Part shown: piece by piece, positions 7,878 through 18,049 of the stretch
Numbering within the stretch: the first letter of the stretch is position 1
How the letters are laid out: the number at the start of each line of letters is the position of its first letter
NCBI GenBank assembly: GCA_035352895.1
Contig: DAOPYN010000013.1
Span: forward strand, 1 to 64,000
DNA length: 64,000 nt
Reading direction: 5' to 3'
Origin: UBA5070 sp035352895
GTDB taxonomy: Bacteria; Fibrobacterota; Fibrobacteria; UBA5070
Translations under genes and position numbers: made by a program
Notes under the pieces: generated by a model
The model's database searches: none
Seen by the model: the letters and a program-made list of their open reading frames with translations, nothing else
What the model was told of the DNA's origin: nothing

Positions 7878-8819
7878 ATGGGACACTGCCACGCCAAGGT
7901 TACGCAGCCAACAACGGACGAGGTCTTCTCGAAGCTGGAAGTTCCCTCCGTACTCGCGCGCGCCGAGGAGCTCGTGCGCCGCTATCCGGTACCGCGCTCG
8001 GCCCTCCTGCCGATGCTCTGGCTGGCCCAGGAGACCATCGGATGGCTCCCGCAGGAGGCCATCCGATGGGCGGCCGGAAAGTGCGACGTCAGTCCCGTCC
8101 ACGCCTACGGCGTGAGCATGTTCTACACGATGTACAAGAAGGAACCCACGGGGCGGTTCTTCCTGCAGATTTGCCAGAACGTGTCCTGCCATGTGCTGGG
8201 CGCGGAGGACATCATCGCCCACGCTGAATCGACCCTGGGGATCTCCTCCAAGGGCGGAACCACCTCTGACGACCTGTTCACGCTGCTTCGCGTGGAATGC
8301 CTGGGTGCCTGCGGCAACGGTCCGGTGATGCAGGTCAACGACGACTTCGCCACCGACGTCGTGGCCGGTGCCCTCGCCATGCCCGCCGGGGTCCAGCTCA
8401 CCAAGGAGCGCTTCGACCGGATCGTGGCCTGGTGCCGCGATCGCGCCGCGAAGCTTCCCCAGGAGCCTCTCCGCGACGTTTCGGGCGGCGCGTTCCGCAC
8501 GGGTGGCCATCCCGGAGCCAAGGGCGCGACCACCTCGCCCCAGAGGCCCGACTACGCTCCGGCACCGCCGGTCCTCGCTCTTTCCGTCCAGAAGACGGAA
8601 GACGGCAAGGCGAAGGTCACTTGGCGCGCCGATGGCGCGGTCACCGCCCTCCACCTGGAAGCCCGCCGCGACGGAGGGGCCTTCGCTCCGGTGGCGACGC
8701 TTTCTGGCAAGGACAAGGAATGGGTGGGCGAGTTCGCCGCCGGGACGGAACTTCGGATGGTCTCCGAATCGCAGGGGCGCCGGGCCAAGCCCTCGAACAT
8801 CGCGAAGATGGAGGCATGA
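7878..8819 (+). CDS. nuoE: NADH-quinone oxidoreductase subunit E with extra C-terminal domain
   Basis: A 313-residue protein, nearly twice the usual 160-170 residues. Residues about 20-180 are the thioredoxin-like [2Fe-2S] subunit, with ligands in CQNVSCHVLGA and ECLGACGNGP. After a Pro/Gly-rich linker, residues 224-313 form an extra segment (LSVQKTEDGKAKVTWRADG, then VTALHLEARRDGG, then LRMVSESQGRRAKPSN). Its strand pattern and tryptophan look like a fibronectin type III domain. NuoE carries electrons from the flavin side of complex I. The extension does not interrupt any ligand and ends by overlapping nuoF (ATGA). Its role is unknown. Confidence 0.95.
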   Translation: MGHCHAKVTQPTTDEVFSKLEVPSVLARAEELVRRYPVPRSALLPMLWLAQETIGWLPQEAIRWAAGKCDVSPVHAYGVSMFYTMYKKEPTGRFFLQICQNVSCHVLGAEDIIAHAESTLGISSKGGTTSDDLFTLLRVECLGACGNGPVMQVNDDFATDVVAGALAMPAGVQLTKERFDRIVAWCRDRAAKLPQEPLRDVSGGAFRTGGHPGAKGATTSPQRPDYAPAPPVLALSVQKTEDGKAKVTWRADGAVTALHLEARRDGGAFAPVATLSGKDKEWVGEFAAGTELRMVSESQGRRAKPSNIAKMEA

Positions 8820-10123
8820 TGGCGACCCTCACCGTCACCCAGAACTTCGGCAAGGGCGCGAGCGACCTTTCGGTGTACCGCTCGCTGGGCGGCTACTCGT
8901 CGCTTGGGCCCCGCCTGTTCGACCTTTCCCAGTTCGAATTGATCGATCTGGTCACCCGCTCGGGCCTCCGCGGTCGCGGAGGAGCCGGATTCCCCACGGG
9001 GATGAAGTGGTCCTTCGTGCCACGCGGCTCCGGAAAGCCGGTCTACCTGGTGGTCAATGCCGACGAAGGCGAGCCGGGAACCTTCAAGGACCATGTCCTG
9101 ATGCTGGAGGATCCCCATCGTCTGATCGAGGGCATGATCATCTGCGGATGGGCCTTGGGCGTGCGTTCGGCGTACATCTACGTCCGCGGCGAATTCCTTC
9201 CGGCCATCGAGACCCTCAACCGCGCCCTCAAGCAGGCCTACGACGCGGGATTGCTGGGCGAGAACATCCAGGGCACCGGCTACAGCCTGGACATCTACGT
9301 GCACCGCGGCGCCGGCGCCTACATCTGCGGCGAGGAAACCGCCCTGATCAACAGCCTGGAAGGCTACAAGGGACAGCCCCGCCTCAAGCCGCCGTTCCCC
9401 GCCGTTTCCGGGGCCTGGGCCTCGCCCACCTGCGTGAACAACGTGGAAACCCTCATGGCCTTGCCGTGGATCCTGGAAAACGGCCCGGCCGCCTACCAGG
9501 CCTTGGGCACTCCCAAGTCCGGTGGCACCAAGGTGTTTTCCGTTTCCGGCGACGTGAAGCGTCCCGGTGTCTACGAAGTTCCCATGGGGACGCCCCTGAT
9601 GGAGCTCCTCGAGGGCAAGGACCTGTGCCAGGGAATCGTGGGCGAACTGAAGGGCGTGATTCCGGGCGGATCGAGTTCGCCCGTCCTCACCGCCGAGGAA
9701 GCCCGCAAGGCCAACCTCGACTACGAAGCCCTGGCGGCGCTCAAGACCATGCTGGGATCCGGCGCGGTGATCGCGTTCAACACCACGCGCGACGTGGTGG
9801 GCATGCTGGCTTCGCTCACGCGGTTCTACGCGCACGAATCGTGCGGCCAATGCACCCCCTGCCGCGAAGGGACCGGCTACGCCGACCGCATCCTCAAGGG
9901 AGTGGTGGCCCGCAAGGGTCGCGACGGCGACCTGGAGCACATGCTGGACCTGGCCGCGAATTTCAGCAACACCACCATCTGTCCGCTGGCAAGCGCGGAC
10001 GCATGGCCCATCGAGAACTTCATCGGGAAGTTCCGTCCAGAGTTCGAGAAGGCCGTGGCGGCCAATCCCGGCCACGCGGCCCCGCGTCTGGATGACGATT
10101 TCCGTCCGGGAGCGTTCTGGTAA
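8816..10123 (+). CDS. nuoF: NADH-quinone oxidoreductase subunit F (NADH/FMN-binding)
   Basis: A 435-residue subunit that oxidises NADH. The FMN/NADH glycine-rich segments are RSGLRGRGGAGFPTGMKW, NADEGEPGTFKDH and GAGAYICGEETALINSLEG. Cluster N3 ligands are in ESCGQCTPCREGT plus the later cysteine in TTICPLASA. ATGATG at 8816 gives two possible starts three bases apart; the first overlaps the nuoE stop. The end shares one base with the nuoG start (TAATG). Confidence 0.97.
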   Translation: MMATLTVTQNFGKGASDLSVYRSLGGYSSLGPRLFDLSQFELIDLVTRSGLRGRGGAGFPTGMKWSFVPRGSGKPVYLVVNADEGEPGTFKDHVLMLEDPHRLIEGMIICGWALGVRSAYIYVRGEFLPAIETLNRALKQAYDAGLLGENIQGTGYSLDIYVHRGAGAYICGEETALINSLEGYKGQPRLKPPFPAVSGAWASPTCVNNVETLMALPWILENGPAAYQALGTPKSGGTKVFSVSGDVKRPGVYEVPMGTPLMELLEGKDLCQGIVGELKGVIPGGSSSPVLTAEEARKANLDYEALAALKTMLGSGAVIAFNTTRDVVGMLASLTRFYAHESCGQCTPCREGTGYADRILKGVVARKGRDGDLEHMLDLAANFSNTTICPLASADAWPIENFIGKFRPEFEKAVAANPGHAAPRLDDDFRPGAFW

Positions 10124-11756
10124 TGAGCAACTCCTACCATATGCCGGTGCTGCCCAAGCCCGACGCGAAGAAGGTCACGATCAACGTCGATGGTCGCGAC
10201 GTGGAGGTCCCGGAAGGGACCAACCTGGTCGAGGCGTTGAAGTCCATCGGGATCGCCACCCCCCACTTCTGCTACCATCCGGATCTGCCGGTGGCCGGAA
10301 ACTGCCGCCAATGCATGGTGGAGACCGACGGCCCCCGCGGGATGGGACTGGCCATCGCCTGCTACACGCCGGTGCGTGCGGGCATGAAGGTGGCCACCGA
10401 CCTCTCCTCCGAGAAGGTGAAGACCGCCCGCAAGGCGGTGATGGAATTCCAGCTGGCCAACCACCCGCTGGACTGCCCCATCTGCGACAAGGCCGGGGAG
10501 TGTTCCCTGCAGGACAACTACATGTCGGCCGGAGGACACACCAGCCGCATGCGGGAGGACATCGGCAAGCTCTACAAGGGGGCTCCCGAGCATCGCCACC
10601 TGGACGCCAAGGGCCAGGAGCGCGGTGGCAAGCACCTGGATCTCGGGCCCAACGTGGTCCTGGACCAGGAGCGCTGCATCCTGTGCGACCGCTGCGTGCG
10701 CTTCATGCGCGACGTGGCCGGATCCGAGCAGCTCTACATCGCCGGTCGCGGGGACCACGCGTTCCTGTCCACCTTCCCCGGCAGCGAGCTGGACCACGAA
10801 TACGACCTCAACGTCACCGACGTCTGCCCGGTCGGAGCGCTCACCGGCAAGCACTTCCGCTTCCGGCAGCGCGTATGGAACCTGGTTTCCACGCCCAGCA
10901 TCGATCCCACCGACAGCCTGGGCGCCAACATCACGGTGGACCACCACGAGGGCCAGGCCTGGCGCATCATGCCGCGTCGCAATCCCGAGGTGAACCGGTC
11001 CTGGATCCACAACGAGACCCGCCTGGCCTACCGGAAACTGTCCGAGAACCGCCTGGCGGCGGGTCTGTTTGGGAAGAGCGAGGTTCCGCTTCCGCAGGCC
11101 GCCTCGCGCCTGGGCGAACTCGTCCGCGGAGCCCGCAAGCTCGCGTTGGTCGCCTCCGGGCATCTCACATTGGAGGACAACGCAGCCATACTGGCCCTGG
11201 CCCAGTTCCTGGGCTCGCGCGCCGAGGTGTTCGGCGGGTCCTGGCTGTCCGCGGGCAAGCCCGACAACATCGCGCGGTCCGGCGACCCGGTGCCCAACCG
11301 TCTGGGCCTGAAGCTCCTGGGCATCGCCGACAACCTGGACGAACTGACGCGGCGCGCCAAGGAATTCGACGTCCTGGTGGTGGCGGGACACGATCTGTGG
11401 AAGATCGCCCCTTCTAGGGCGAAGGCCCTGGAGGCCATTCCGGAGCGCATCGTGCTGTCCTCCTGGCACGACGATTCCGTGTCGAAGGCCACCCTTTCGG
11501 TGGGCGTGCGCGCCTGGGCCGAGGTCCGGGGAACCATGGTCAACTGCCAGGGGCGCGTGCAGATGCTGCAGGCCGCCCCCATCCTGCCAAGCCCCGACCT
11601 CGAACCCGTCTGGCAGATCCTGTCGTCGGCGGGCAGATTGGGCTGGACCAGCGAGCTGGACGCGTTCCGGTTCGCCCAGGGGCGCATCCCGGCCTTGGCC
11701 GGACTCACCTACCGCACCATCGGCCCCATGGGCCGGATCCTGGAAGGAGTCGTGGC

Positions 11757-11760
<4 letters not shown>
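10123..11760 (+). CDS. nuoG: NADH-quinone oxidoreductase subunit G, short form
   Basis: A 545-residue iron-sulfur subunit. The N-terminal [2Fe-2S] site (CYHPDLPVAGNCRQCMV, later AC) is present. So are the His-Cys cluster (HPLDCPICDKAGECSLQD) and the [4Fe-4S] site (CILCDRCVRFMRDVAG with CPVGAL downstream). The molybdopterin-oxidoreductase-like C-terminal region is shortened, compared with about 900 residues in E. coli. I see no extra CxxCxxxC motif for the N7 cluster that some NuoG proteins carry. Electron transfer from NuoF to NuoI should still be complete. The stop overlaps the TTG start of nuoH. Confidence 0.95.
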
Positions 11761-13091
<1,331 letters not shown>

Positions 13092-13095
13092 ATCC

Positions 13096-13662
13096 ATGGC
13101 TCGCACCGTTTCTCGTCCCGAGATGACGCTCGCGGAAAAGGCCTATGTGCCGGAAATCGTCAAAGGTCTGAAGGTGACCATGGGGCATTTCCTCAAGGGA
13201 CTGTTCACTCCCGAGACCTTGCCCGTGCAGAGCTATCCCGAGGTCGCCTCGGTGATCCCGCGCGACTACCGGTCCAAGCACCGTCTCATGAAACGACCCA
13301 ACGGCGAGCCCCGCTGCGTGGCCTGCATGATGTGCTCGACCGCCTGTCCCGCCAACTGCATCACCATCAAGGCCGGCGAATCCGCCGACGGACGCATCGA
13401 GAAGAAGCCGGCGAAGTTCGAGATCGACCTCCTCGTGTGCGTGTTCTGCGGTCTGTGCGCCGAAGCCTGCCCGGTGGACGCCATCCGCATGGACACCCGC
13501 GTGGTCGCCTTGGCCGCCGACCAGCGCAGGAAGTTCAAGGTGGGTCTGAAGGACCTCATGGACTGGGATCCCAAGGATTATCCGGAGAGCGACACGCAAA
13601 GCCAGAAGGCGCCGGGCGGACTCCTCAACGCCGAAGCCAGGAAGCAGTGGGGGATCTCATGA
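13096..13662 (+). CDS. nuoI: NADH-quinone oxidoreductase subunit I
   Basis: A 188-residue ferredoxin-like subunit with two complete [4Fe-4S] motifs, CVACMMCSTACP and CVFCGLCAEACP, which hold clusters N6a and N6b and pass electrons to NuoB. The start ATG is only 4 bases after nuoH, and the stop overlaps the nuoJ ATG. Length is near normal. Confidence 0.97.
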   Translation: MARTVSRPEMTLAEKAYVPEIVKGLKVTMGHFLKGLFTPETLPVQSYPEVASVIPRDYRSKHRLMKRPNGEPRCVACMMCSTACPANCITIKAGESADGRIEKKPAKFEIDLLVCVFCGLCAEACPVDAIRMDTRVVALAADQRRKFKVGLKDLMDWDPKDYPESDTQSQKAPGGLLNAEARKQWGIS

Positions 13663-14234
13663 TCGAACAGGTCTACTTCGCCATCTTCGCGGTGGTCGCC
13701 CTATGCTGCGCGTTGGGGGTGCTGGTCTCGCGCCATCCCATCCAGGGCGCCATGTCGTTGATCGGCGTCATGGTGGCGCTTTCCGGCATCTATTCCCTGA
13801 TGGCCTCCCCGTTCCTCGCGACCTTGCAGATCCTGGTCTACGCGGGCGCCATCATGATGCTCGTGGTCTTCGTGATCATGGTGCTCAACAGCGCGAAGGA
13901 TTCCAGCACCCCGCGATTCGATCTCCACGCCTGCGTGGGTGTCGTGCCCGCCTTGGTGGTGGGCGCCGTGATCTGCCGCCTGGTCTGGGCATGGCATGCA
14001 CTGGACGGGAACAGGGTGCAGGAGGCGCTGGCGAAGGAACCAGCGGCCCGCGGCACCGTCGAGGCCATTTCCAAGGTCCTGTTCGGGGGGCGCGAAACCT
14101 CCGGATGGGCCATTCTCTTCCTTGCGGTGGGGCTCCTTCTCCTCACCGCGATCGTGGGCGCGGTCCTTCTCGCCAAGCGAAGACTCGACAAGCCGCCCGC
14201 CACACCGGCTCCCTCCCACGGAGGACACGCATGA
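13659..14234 (+). CDS. nuoJ: NADH-quinone oxidoreductase subunit J
   Basis: A 191-residue membrane subunit with about five hydrophobic helices. Family motifs include VSRHPIQGAMSLIGVMV and LQILVYAGAIMMLVVFVIM, the helix with the pi-bulge seen in complex I structures. The ATG at 13659 overlaps the nuoI stop; the much longer open frame upstream is only the shadow of nuoI. The stop overlaps nuoK. Confidence 0.94.
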   Translation: MIEQVYFAIFAVVALCCALGVLVSRHPIQGAMSLIGVMVALSGIYSLMASPFLATLQILVYAGAIMMLVVFVIMVLNSAKDSSTPRFDLHACVGVVPALVVGAVICRLVWAWHALDGNRVQEALAKEPAARGTVEAISKVLFGGRETSGWAILFLAVGLLLLTAIVGAVLLAKRRLDKPPATPAPSHGGHA

Positions 14235-14545
14235 TCTTCCTTCCAACCCAGAGCTTGATCCTCGCCGGGGTCCTGTTCGCCATCGGGCTCGCGACGGTTC
14301 TCGTCAAGCGCAACCTGTTCTTCGTGCTGATGGGCGTGGAGCTCATGCTCAACGCGGCCAACCTGAGCTTCGTCGCCTGGTCGCGGACCTTCACGGGTTC
14401 CGCAGGGCTCGACGGACAGGTCGCACCGCTGTTTTCCATCGCCGTGGCCGCCGCCGAAGCCTGCGTGGGCCTGGCGATGCTGCTTGCGATCTTCCGGTCC
14501 AAGGAAACCCTGGACACCGACCGTTTCGACAGGATGAAGGAGTGA
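14231..14545 (+). CDS. nuoK: NADH-quinone oxidoreductase subunit K
   Basis: A 104-residue three-helix subunit of normal length. The buried glutamates involved in proton translocation are visible in MGVELMLNAANL and AAAEACVGLAML. It starts at the ATG overlapping the nuoJ stop. Confidence 0.95.
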   Translation: MIFLPTQSLILAGVLFAIGLATVLVKRNLFFVLMGVELMLNAANLSFVAWSRTFTGSAGLDGQVAPLFSIAVAAAEACVGLAMLLAIFRSKETLDTDRFDRMKE

Positions 14546-14546
14546 C

Positions 14547-16547
14547 GTGGTGACGAATCTTCTCTGGCTTCTGCCCGTCCTTCCTGCCGCGGGATTCGCG
14601 ATCAACGGACTTCTCGCCCTGGCCGGTTCCCGGCGAGGGGAGGGCCCGGACCGCGGGATCGTCGGATTCCTGGCCGTCCTGTTCCCGGTGCTGTCCTTCC
14701 TGCTGACCGTCGCCCTCTGGTGGAACCTGTCCGAAGCCACCGAAATGGTCCGCGGACAGTCGGAACTCCTGGGCGTCAAGCTCCAGGCGCCGGCCTTCGC
14801 GCAGACGATGGGCGACTGGATCCGCGTGGGGGATCTGTCCATTTCCTTCGGGTTCCGGTTCGACAAGCTCACGGGCATCATGCTCCTGTTCGTGACCGGC
14901 ATCGGCAGCCTGATCCACCTGTATTCCATCGGATACATGGCCAACGACCGCGGGTTCGCCCGATACATGGCCTACCTCAACCTGTTCCTGGCCAACATGG
15001 TGGTGCTGGTGCTGGGCGACGGTCCGGTGGTCACCTTCCTTGGTTGGGAAGGCGTGGGGTTGTGCTCCTACCTCCTGATCGGATTCTGGCACCACGACGA
15101 ATCCAACGGTTCGGCCGCGACCAAGGCATTCCTGGTCAATCGTGTCGGCGATCTTGGCTTCCTGGTGGGAGTCTTCCTGCTTTGGCAGATCATGGGGCCC
15201 GGCAGCTCGCTCACCTACGAGGCCATCTCGGCCTGGTTCCGCGACCCGGCGCATCTCCAGCAATTGGCCATGCCCGGAGTGGCCACGCTCCTGACCCTTT
15301 CCACCGTCTTCCTGTTCGTGGGCTGCACCGGCAAGAGCGCCCAGATCCCTCTTCTGACTTGGCTTCCCGATGCGATGGCCGGTCCCACTCCGGTTTCCGC
15401 CCTCATCCACGCCGCCACCATGGTGACCTCCGGCGTGTTTCTCCTGGCTCGCATGGCCGATGTCTTCGTCGCCGCGCCGTTCACCCTCCACCTGATCGCC
15501 TGGGTGGGGGCGCTGACCGCCGCTTGGGCTGCCGTCACCGGCCTGTTCCAGCACGACATCAAGAAGGTCCTGGCCTATTCCACCGTGTCCCAGCTGGGCT
15601 TCATGTTCCTGGCCGCGGGAGTGGGCGCCTTCGACGCCGGTCTGTTCCACGTGTTCACGCACGCGTTCTTCAAGGCGGTCCTGTTCCTTGGAGCAGGCTC
15701 CGTCATCCACGCGCTGTCCGGCGAGCAGGACATCCGCCGCATGGGTGGACTGGTCCGGAAGCTCCCCGTCACCTTCGCGGCGATGTTCGCGGGCTGGTAC
15801 GCGATCGTGGGACTGCCACTGGGGGCCGGTTTCTGGTCCAAGGACATGATCCTGGAACGCGTGTACGTCCATGGTGGGATCGGATTGTACGCCATCGCCC
15901 TGGGTTCGGCGGTGGTCACCGCGGTCTACATGACCCGCATGATGATCCTCGTGTTCTGGTCGCCCTCGCGCGTGGACCACGAAGTCGCGCACCACATCCA
16001 CGAATCCCCTCCATCCATGCAGATTCCCCTCTGGATCCTTGGCGTGGGTGCCCTGTCCGTGGGTTTCCTGTGGGCCGACATGATCCATCTGGACTGGTTC
16101 TCCCGGCAGCTGTCCGACGTGGTCGGAGCCGCCCAGGCCTCCCTGGCGGGCGATGCACCCGGACATGGTCCTTCGCCATGGTTGCTGGCCTCCTTCGGAG
16201 TGACCGCCGCGGTGGTCGGAATCCTGGTCGCTTTCGGCCTGTTCCGCTCCGGGTACTTCCGTGAAAACGGTCGGGAGCCGATGGATTACCGTGCGCGCTG
16301 GTGGATGCTCGCCTTCGACGGTCTCCACACACTGGTGGGCATCTGGCCCGCGACGGTGGTCTCGTGGGTCCTCGACACCTGGATCCAGCCGCTTCTGATG
16401 GGGCTCCTGCGGATCTTCGCCTGGCTCGTCGAGGTGGCGGGGTCCACCTTGCGGTTGCTCCAGCGCTCCAGGCTCCGAACCAACATGGCCTTGTCCGTGC
16501 TGGGCCTGGCCCTCCTCCTCCTTTTCCTGGCAAGGGAGCTCCTGTGA
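14547..16547 (+). CDS. nuoL: NADH-quinone oxidoreductase subunit L
   Basis: A 666-residue antiporter-like proton pump with many membrane helices and the long lateral C-terminal helix region. Typical segments include GWEGVGLCSYLLIGFW, KSAQIPLLTWLPDAMAGPTP and THAFFKAVLFLGAGSVIH. Start is GTG at 14547, one base after the nuoK stop; a second GTG follows directly. The stop overlaps the GTG of nuoM. Confidence 0.96.
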   Translation: MVTNLLWLLPVLPAAGFAINGLLALAGSRRGEGPDRGIVGFLAVLFPVLSFLLTVALWWNLSEATEMVRGQSELLGVKLQAPAFAQTMGDWIRVGDLSISFGFRFDKLTGIMLLFVTGIGSLIHLYSIGYMANDRGFARYMAYLNLFLANMVVLVLGDGPVVTFLGWEGVGLCSYLLIGFWHHDESNGSAATKAFLVNRVGDLGFLVGVFLLWQIMGPGSSLTYEAISAWFRDPAHLQQLAMPGVATLLTLSTVFLFVGCTGKSAQIPLLTWLPDAMAGPTPVSALIHAATMVTSGVFLLARMADVFVAAPFTLHLIAWVGALTAAWAAVTGLFQHDIKKVLAYSTVSQLGFMFLAAGVGAFDAGLFHVFTHAFFKAVLFLGAGSVIHALSGEQDIRRMGGLVRKLPVTFAAMFAGWYAIVGLPLGAGFWSKDMILERVYVHGGIGLYAIALGSAVVTAVYMTRMMILVFWSPSRVDHEVAHHIHESPPSMQIPLWILGVGALSVGFLWADMIHLDWFSRQLSDVVGAAQASLAGDAPGHGPSPWLLASFGVTAAVVGILVAFGLFRSGYFRENGREPMDYRARWWMLAFDGLHTLVGIWPATVVSWVLDTWIQPLLMGLLRIFAWLVEVAGSTLRLLQRSRLRTNMALSVLGLALLLLFLARELL

Positions 16548-18049
16548 ACTTGCACCTGGTACTACTGGCCCCGATCGTCGCATCGGTGTTGACCCTGTTC
16601 CTTTCCCGCCGCGACTCGGCATCCACCCTGCGCGCGACCATGCTTCTCTCGCTGGTCGTGGCGGGGATCAGCCTGGTCCCGCTGTTCGGTGGCGAGACGA
16701 CCACCGAACTGCGCACCTGGTTGCGTCCCATGGGCAATCTCAGCATCCGCTGGGGATTGGCTTCCGACGGCTTCTCCGCTTGGCTGGTCGCCCTCACCGG
16801 GATCCTGGTTCCCGTGTCCATCGCCACCGCGCGCGGCCAAGTAGGCGAACGCCTCCGGGAATTCGCCGCGGCGGTGTTCTTCATGCAAGCCGGTCTGGTG
16901 GGCGTGTTCCTTTCGGTGGATCTGCTGCAGTTCTACGGTTTCTTCGAGGTGATCCTCCTGCCTGCCACCATCCTGATCGCCATGTTCGGTGGACGCGATC
17001 GTCGGCGGGTAGCCCTCCTGTTCCTGCTGTTTTCGCTGGCTGGATCCATTCCTCTGTTCGTGTCCATCTGGTGGATGGCGGCGGAAGCCGTCCGTACCCA
17101 GGTCCCGCTTTCGCTGGACCTGGAATCCGTGAGGTTGTTCCTCCTGACGGTGGATCCCCAAGTCAGATTCTGGCTGTTCGCCGCCGCCAGCGTGGCCTTC
17201 CTGGTGAAGCTTCCCGTGGTGCCCTTGCACTTGTGGCAGGCCGACGCCTACTCGGAAGGTCCCGCAGCGGGTTCCGCGCTCCTGACCGGAGTGATGGCCA
17301 AGGTCGGGCTCTACGGGTTCATCCGCATCGTCGTTCCCTTGTTCCCTGTGGAATCGGCGCTCCACGCCAAGTTCTTCGTTGTGTTGGGACTGGTCACCAT
17401 GCTCTCCGGAGCCCTCATCGCCCTGCGGCAGCGCGAAGTCCGCAGGGTGCTGGCGTTCTCCTCCCTTTCCCACCTGGGACTCGGGTTGGCTGCATTGTTC
17501 ACCTTCCGCCCCGAGGCGCTGGCGGGGGTGGTCGTGCTGGTGGTGGCTCACGGTCTTTCGGCTTCGGCGCTCTTCTTCCTCGCCGGGATCGCGGAAGGCT
17601 GGTCGCGCTCGCGGCACATCGACGATTTCGGTTCCCTGGCCAGACGTTCCCCTCTCTTCGCCGTCCTGTTCGCCCTGTTCGCCCTGGCTTCGGTGGGCAT
17701 CCCGGGTACGGCGGGTTTCGTCGCCGAGTTCCTGATGCTCTTCTCCCTTTGGAAGGTGTTCGGGGTGTGGGTTGCGCTGGTGGCCGGATCCACCCTGGTT
17801 TTCTCCGCCGCCTACACCTTGCGGCTGGTCCAGAAGATGCTTTACGGGACCTCGCATGCATCGGAGGATTCCGCTTCCCAGATGCCCGCTCTGGAAGCCA
17901 CGGTGGTGATCCCGCTGGTGGTGGCCCTGGTGGCGTTCGGATTCCTGCCCGGTCCTTTGCTGAAGGCCGGACGTGCAGACTTGCTCACCCGCTTGCCATC
18001 GGCGCAGGCCAAAGTCGTGGAGGATGCTTCCCATGCTGCCGCCCGTTGA
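16544..18049 (+). CDS. nuoM: NADH-quinone oxidoreductase subunit M
   Basis: A 501-residue antiporter-like subunit. The pump residues are in FFEVILLPATILIAMFG (glutamate), FLVKLPVVPLHLWQADAY (lysine) and VLAFSSLSHLGLGLAAL. The GTG at 16544 overlaps the nuoL stop; the open frame upstream of it is the shadow of nuoL. The gene runs into the nuoN start region with a 17-base overlap. Confidence 0.96.
   Translation: MNLHLVLLAPIVASVLTLFLSRRDSASTLRATMLLSLVVAGISLVPLFGGETTTELRTWLRPMGNLSIRWGLASDGFSAWLVALTGILVPVSIATARGQVGERLREFAAAVFFMQAGLVGVFLSVDLLQFYGFFEVILLPATILIAMFGGRDRRRVALLFLLFSLAGSIPLFVSIWWMAAEAVRTQVPLSLDLESVRLFLLTVDPQVRFWLFAAASVAFLVKLPVVPLHLWQADAYSEGPAAGSALLTGVMAKVGLYGFIRIVVPLFPVESALHAKFFVVLGLVTMLSGALIALRQREVRRVLAFSSLSHLGLGLAALFTFRPEALAGVVVLVVAHGLSASALFFLAGIAEGWSRSRHIDDFGSLARRSPLFAVLFALFALASVGIPGTAGFVAEFLMLFSLWKVFGVWVALVAGSTLVFSAAYTLRLVQKMLYGTSHASEDSASQMPALEATVVIPLVVALVAFGFLPGPLLKAGRADLLTRLPSAQAKVVEDASHAAAR

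Noticed and set aside
14391..16622. 743-codon minus-strand frame opposite nuoL
   Set aside because: It lies antisense to a confidently identified complex I gene and has the His/Gln/Gly-rich composition of antisense frames in high-GC DNA.
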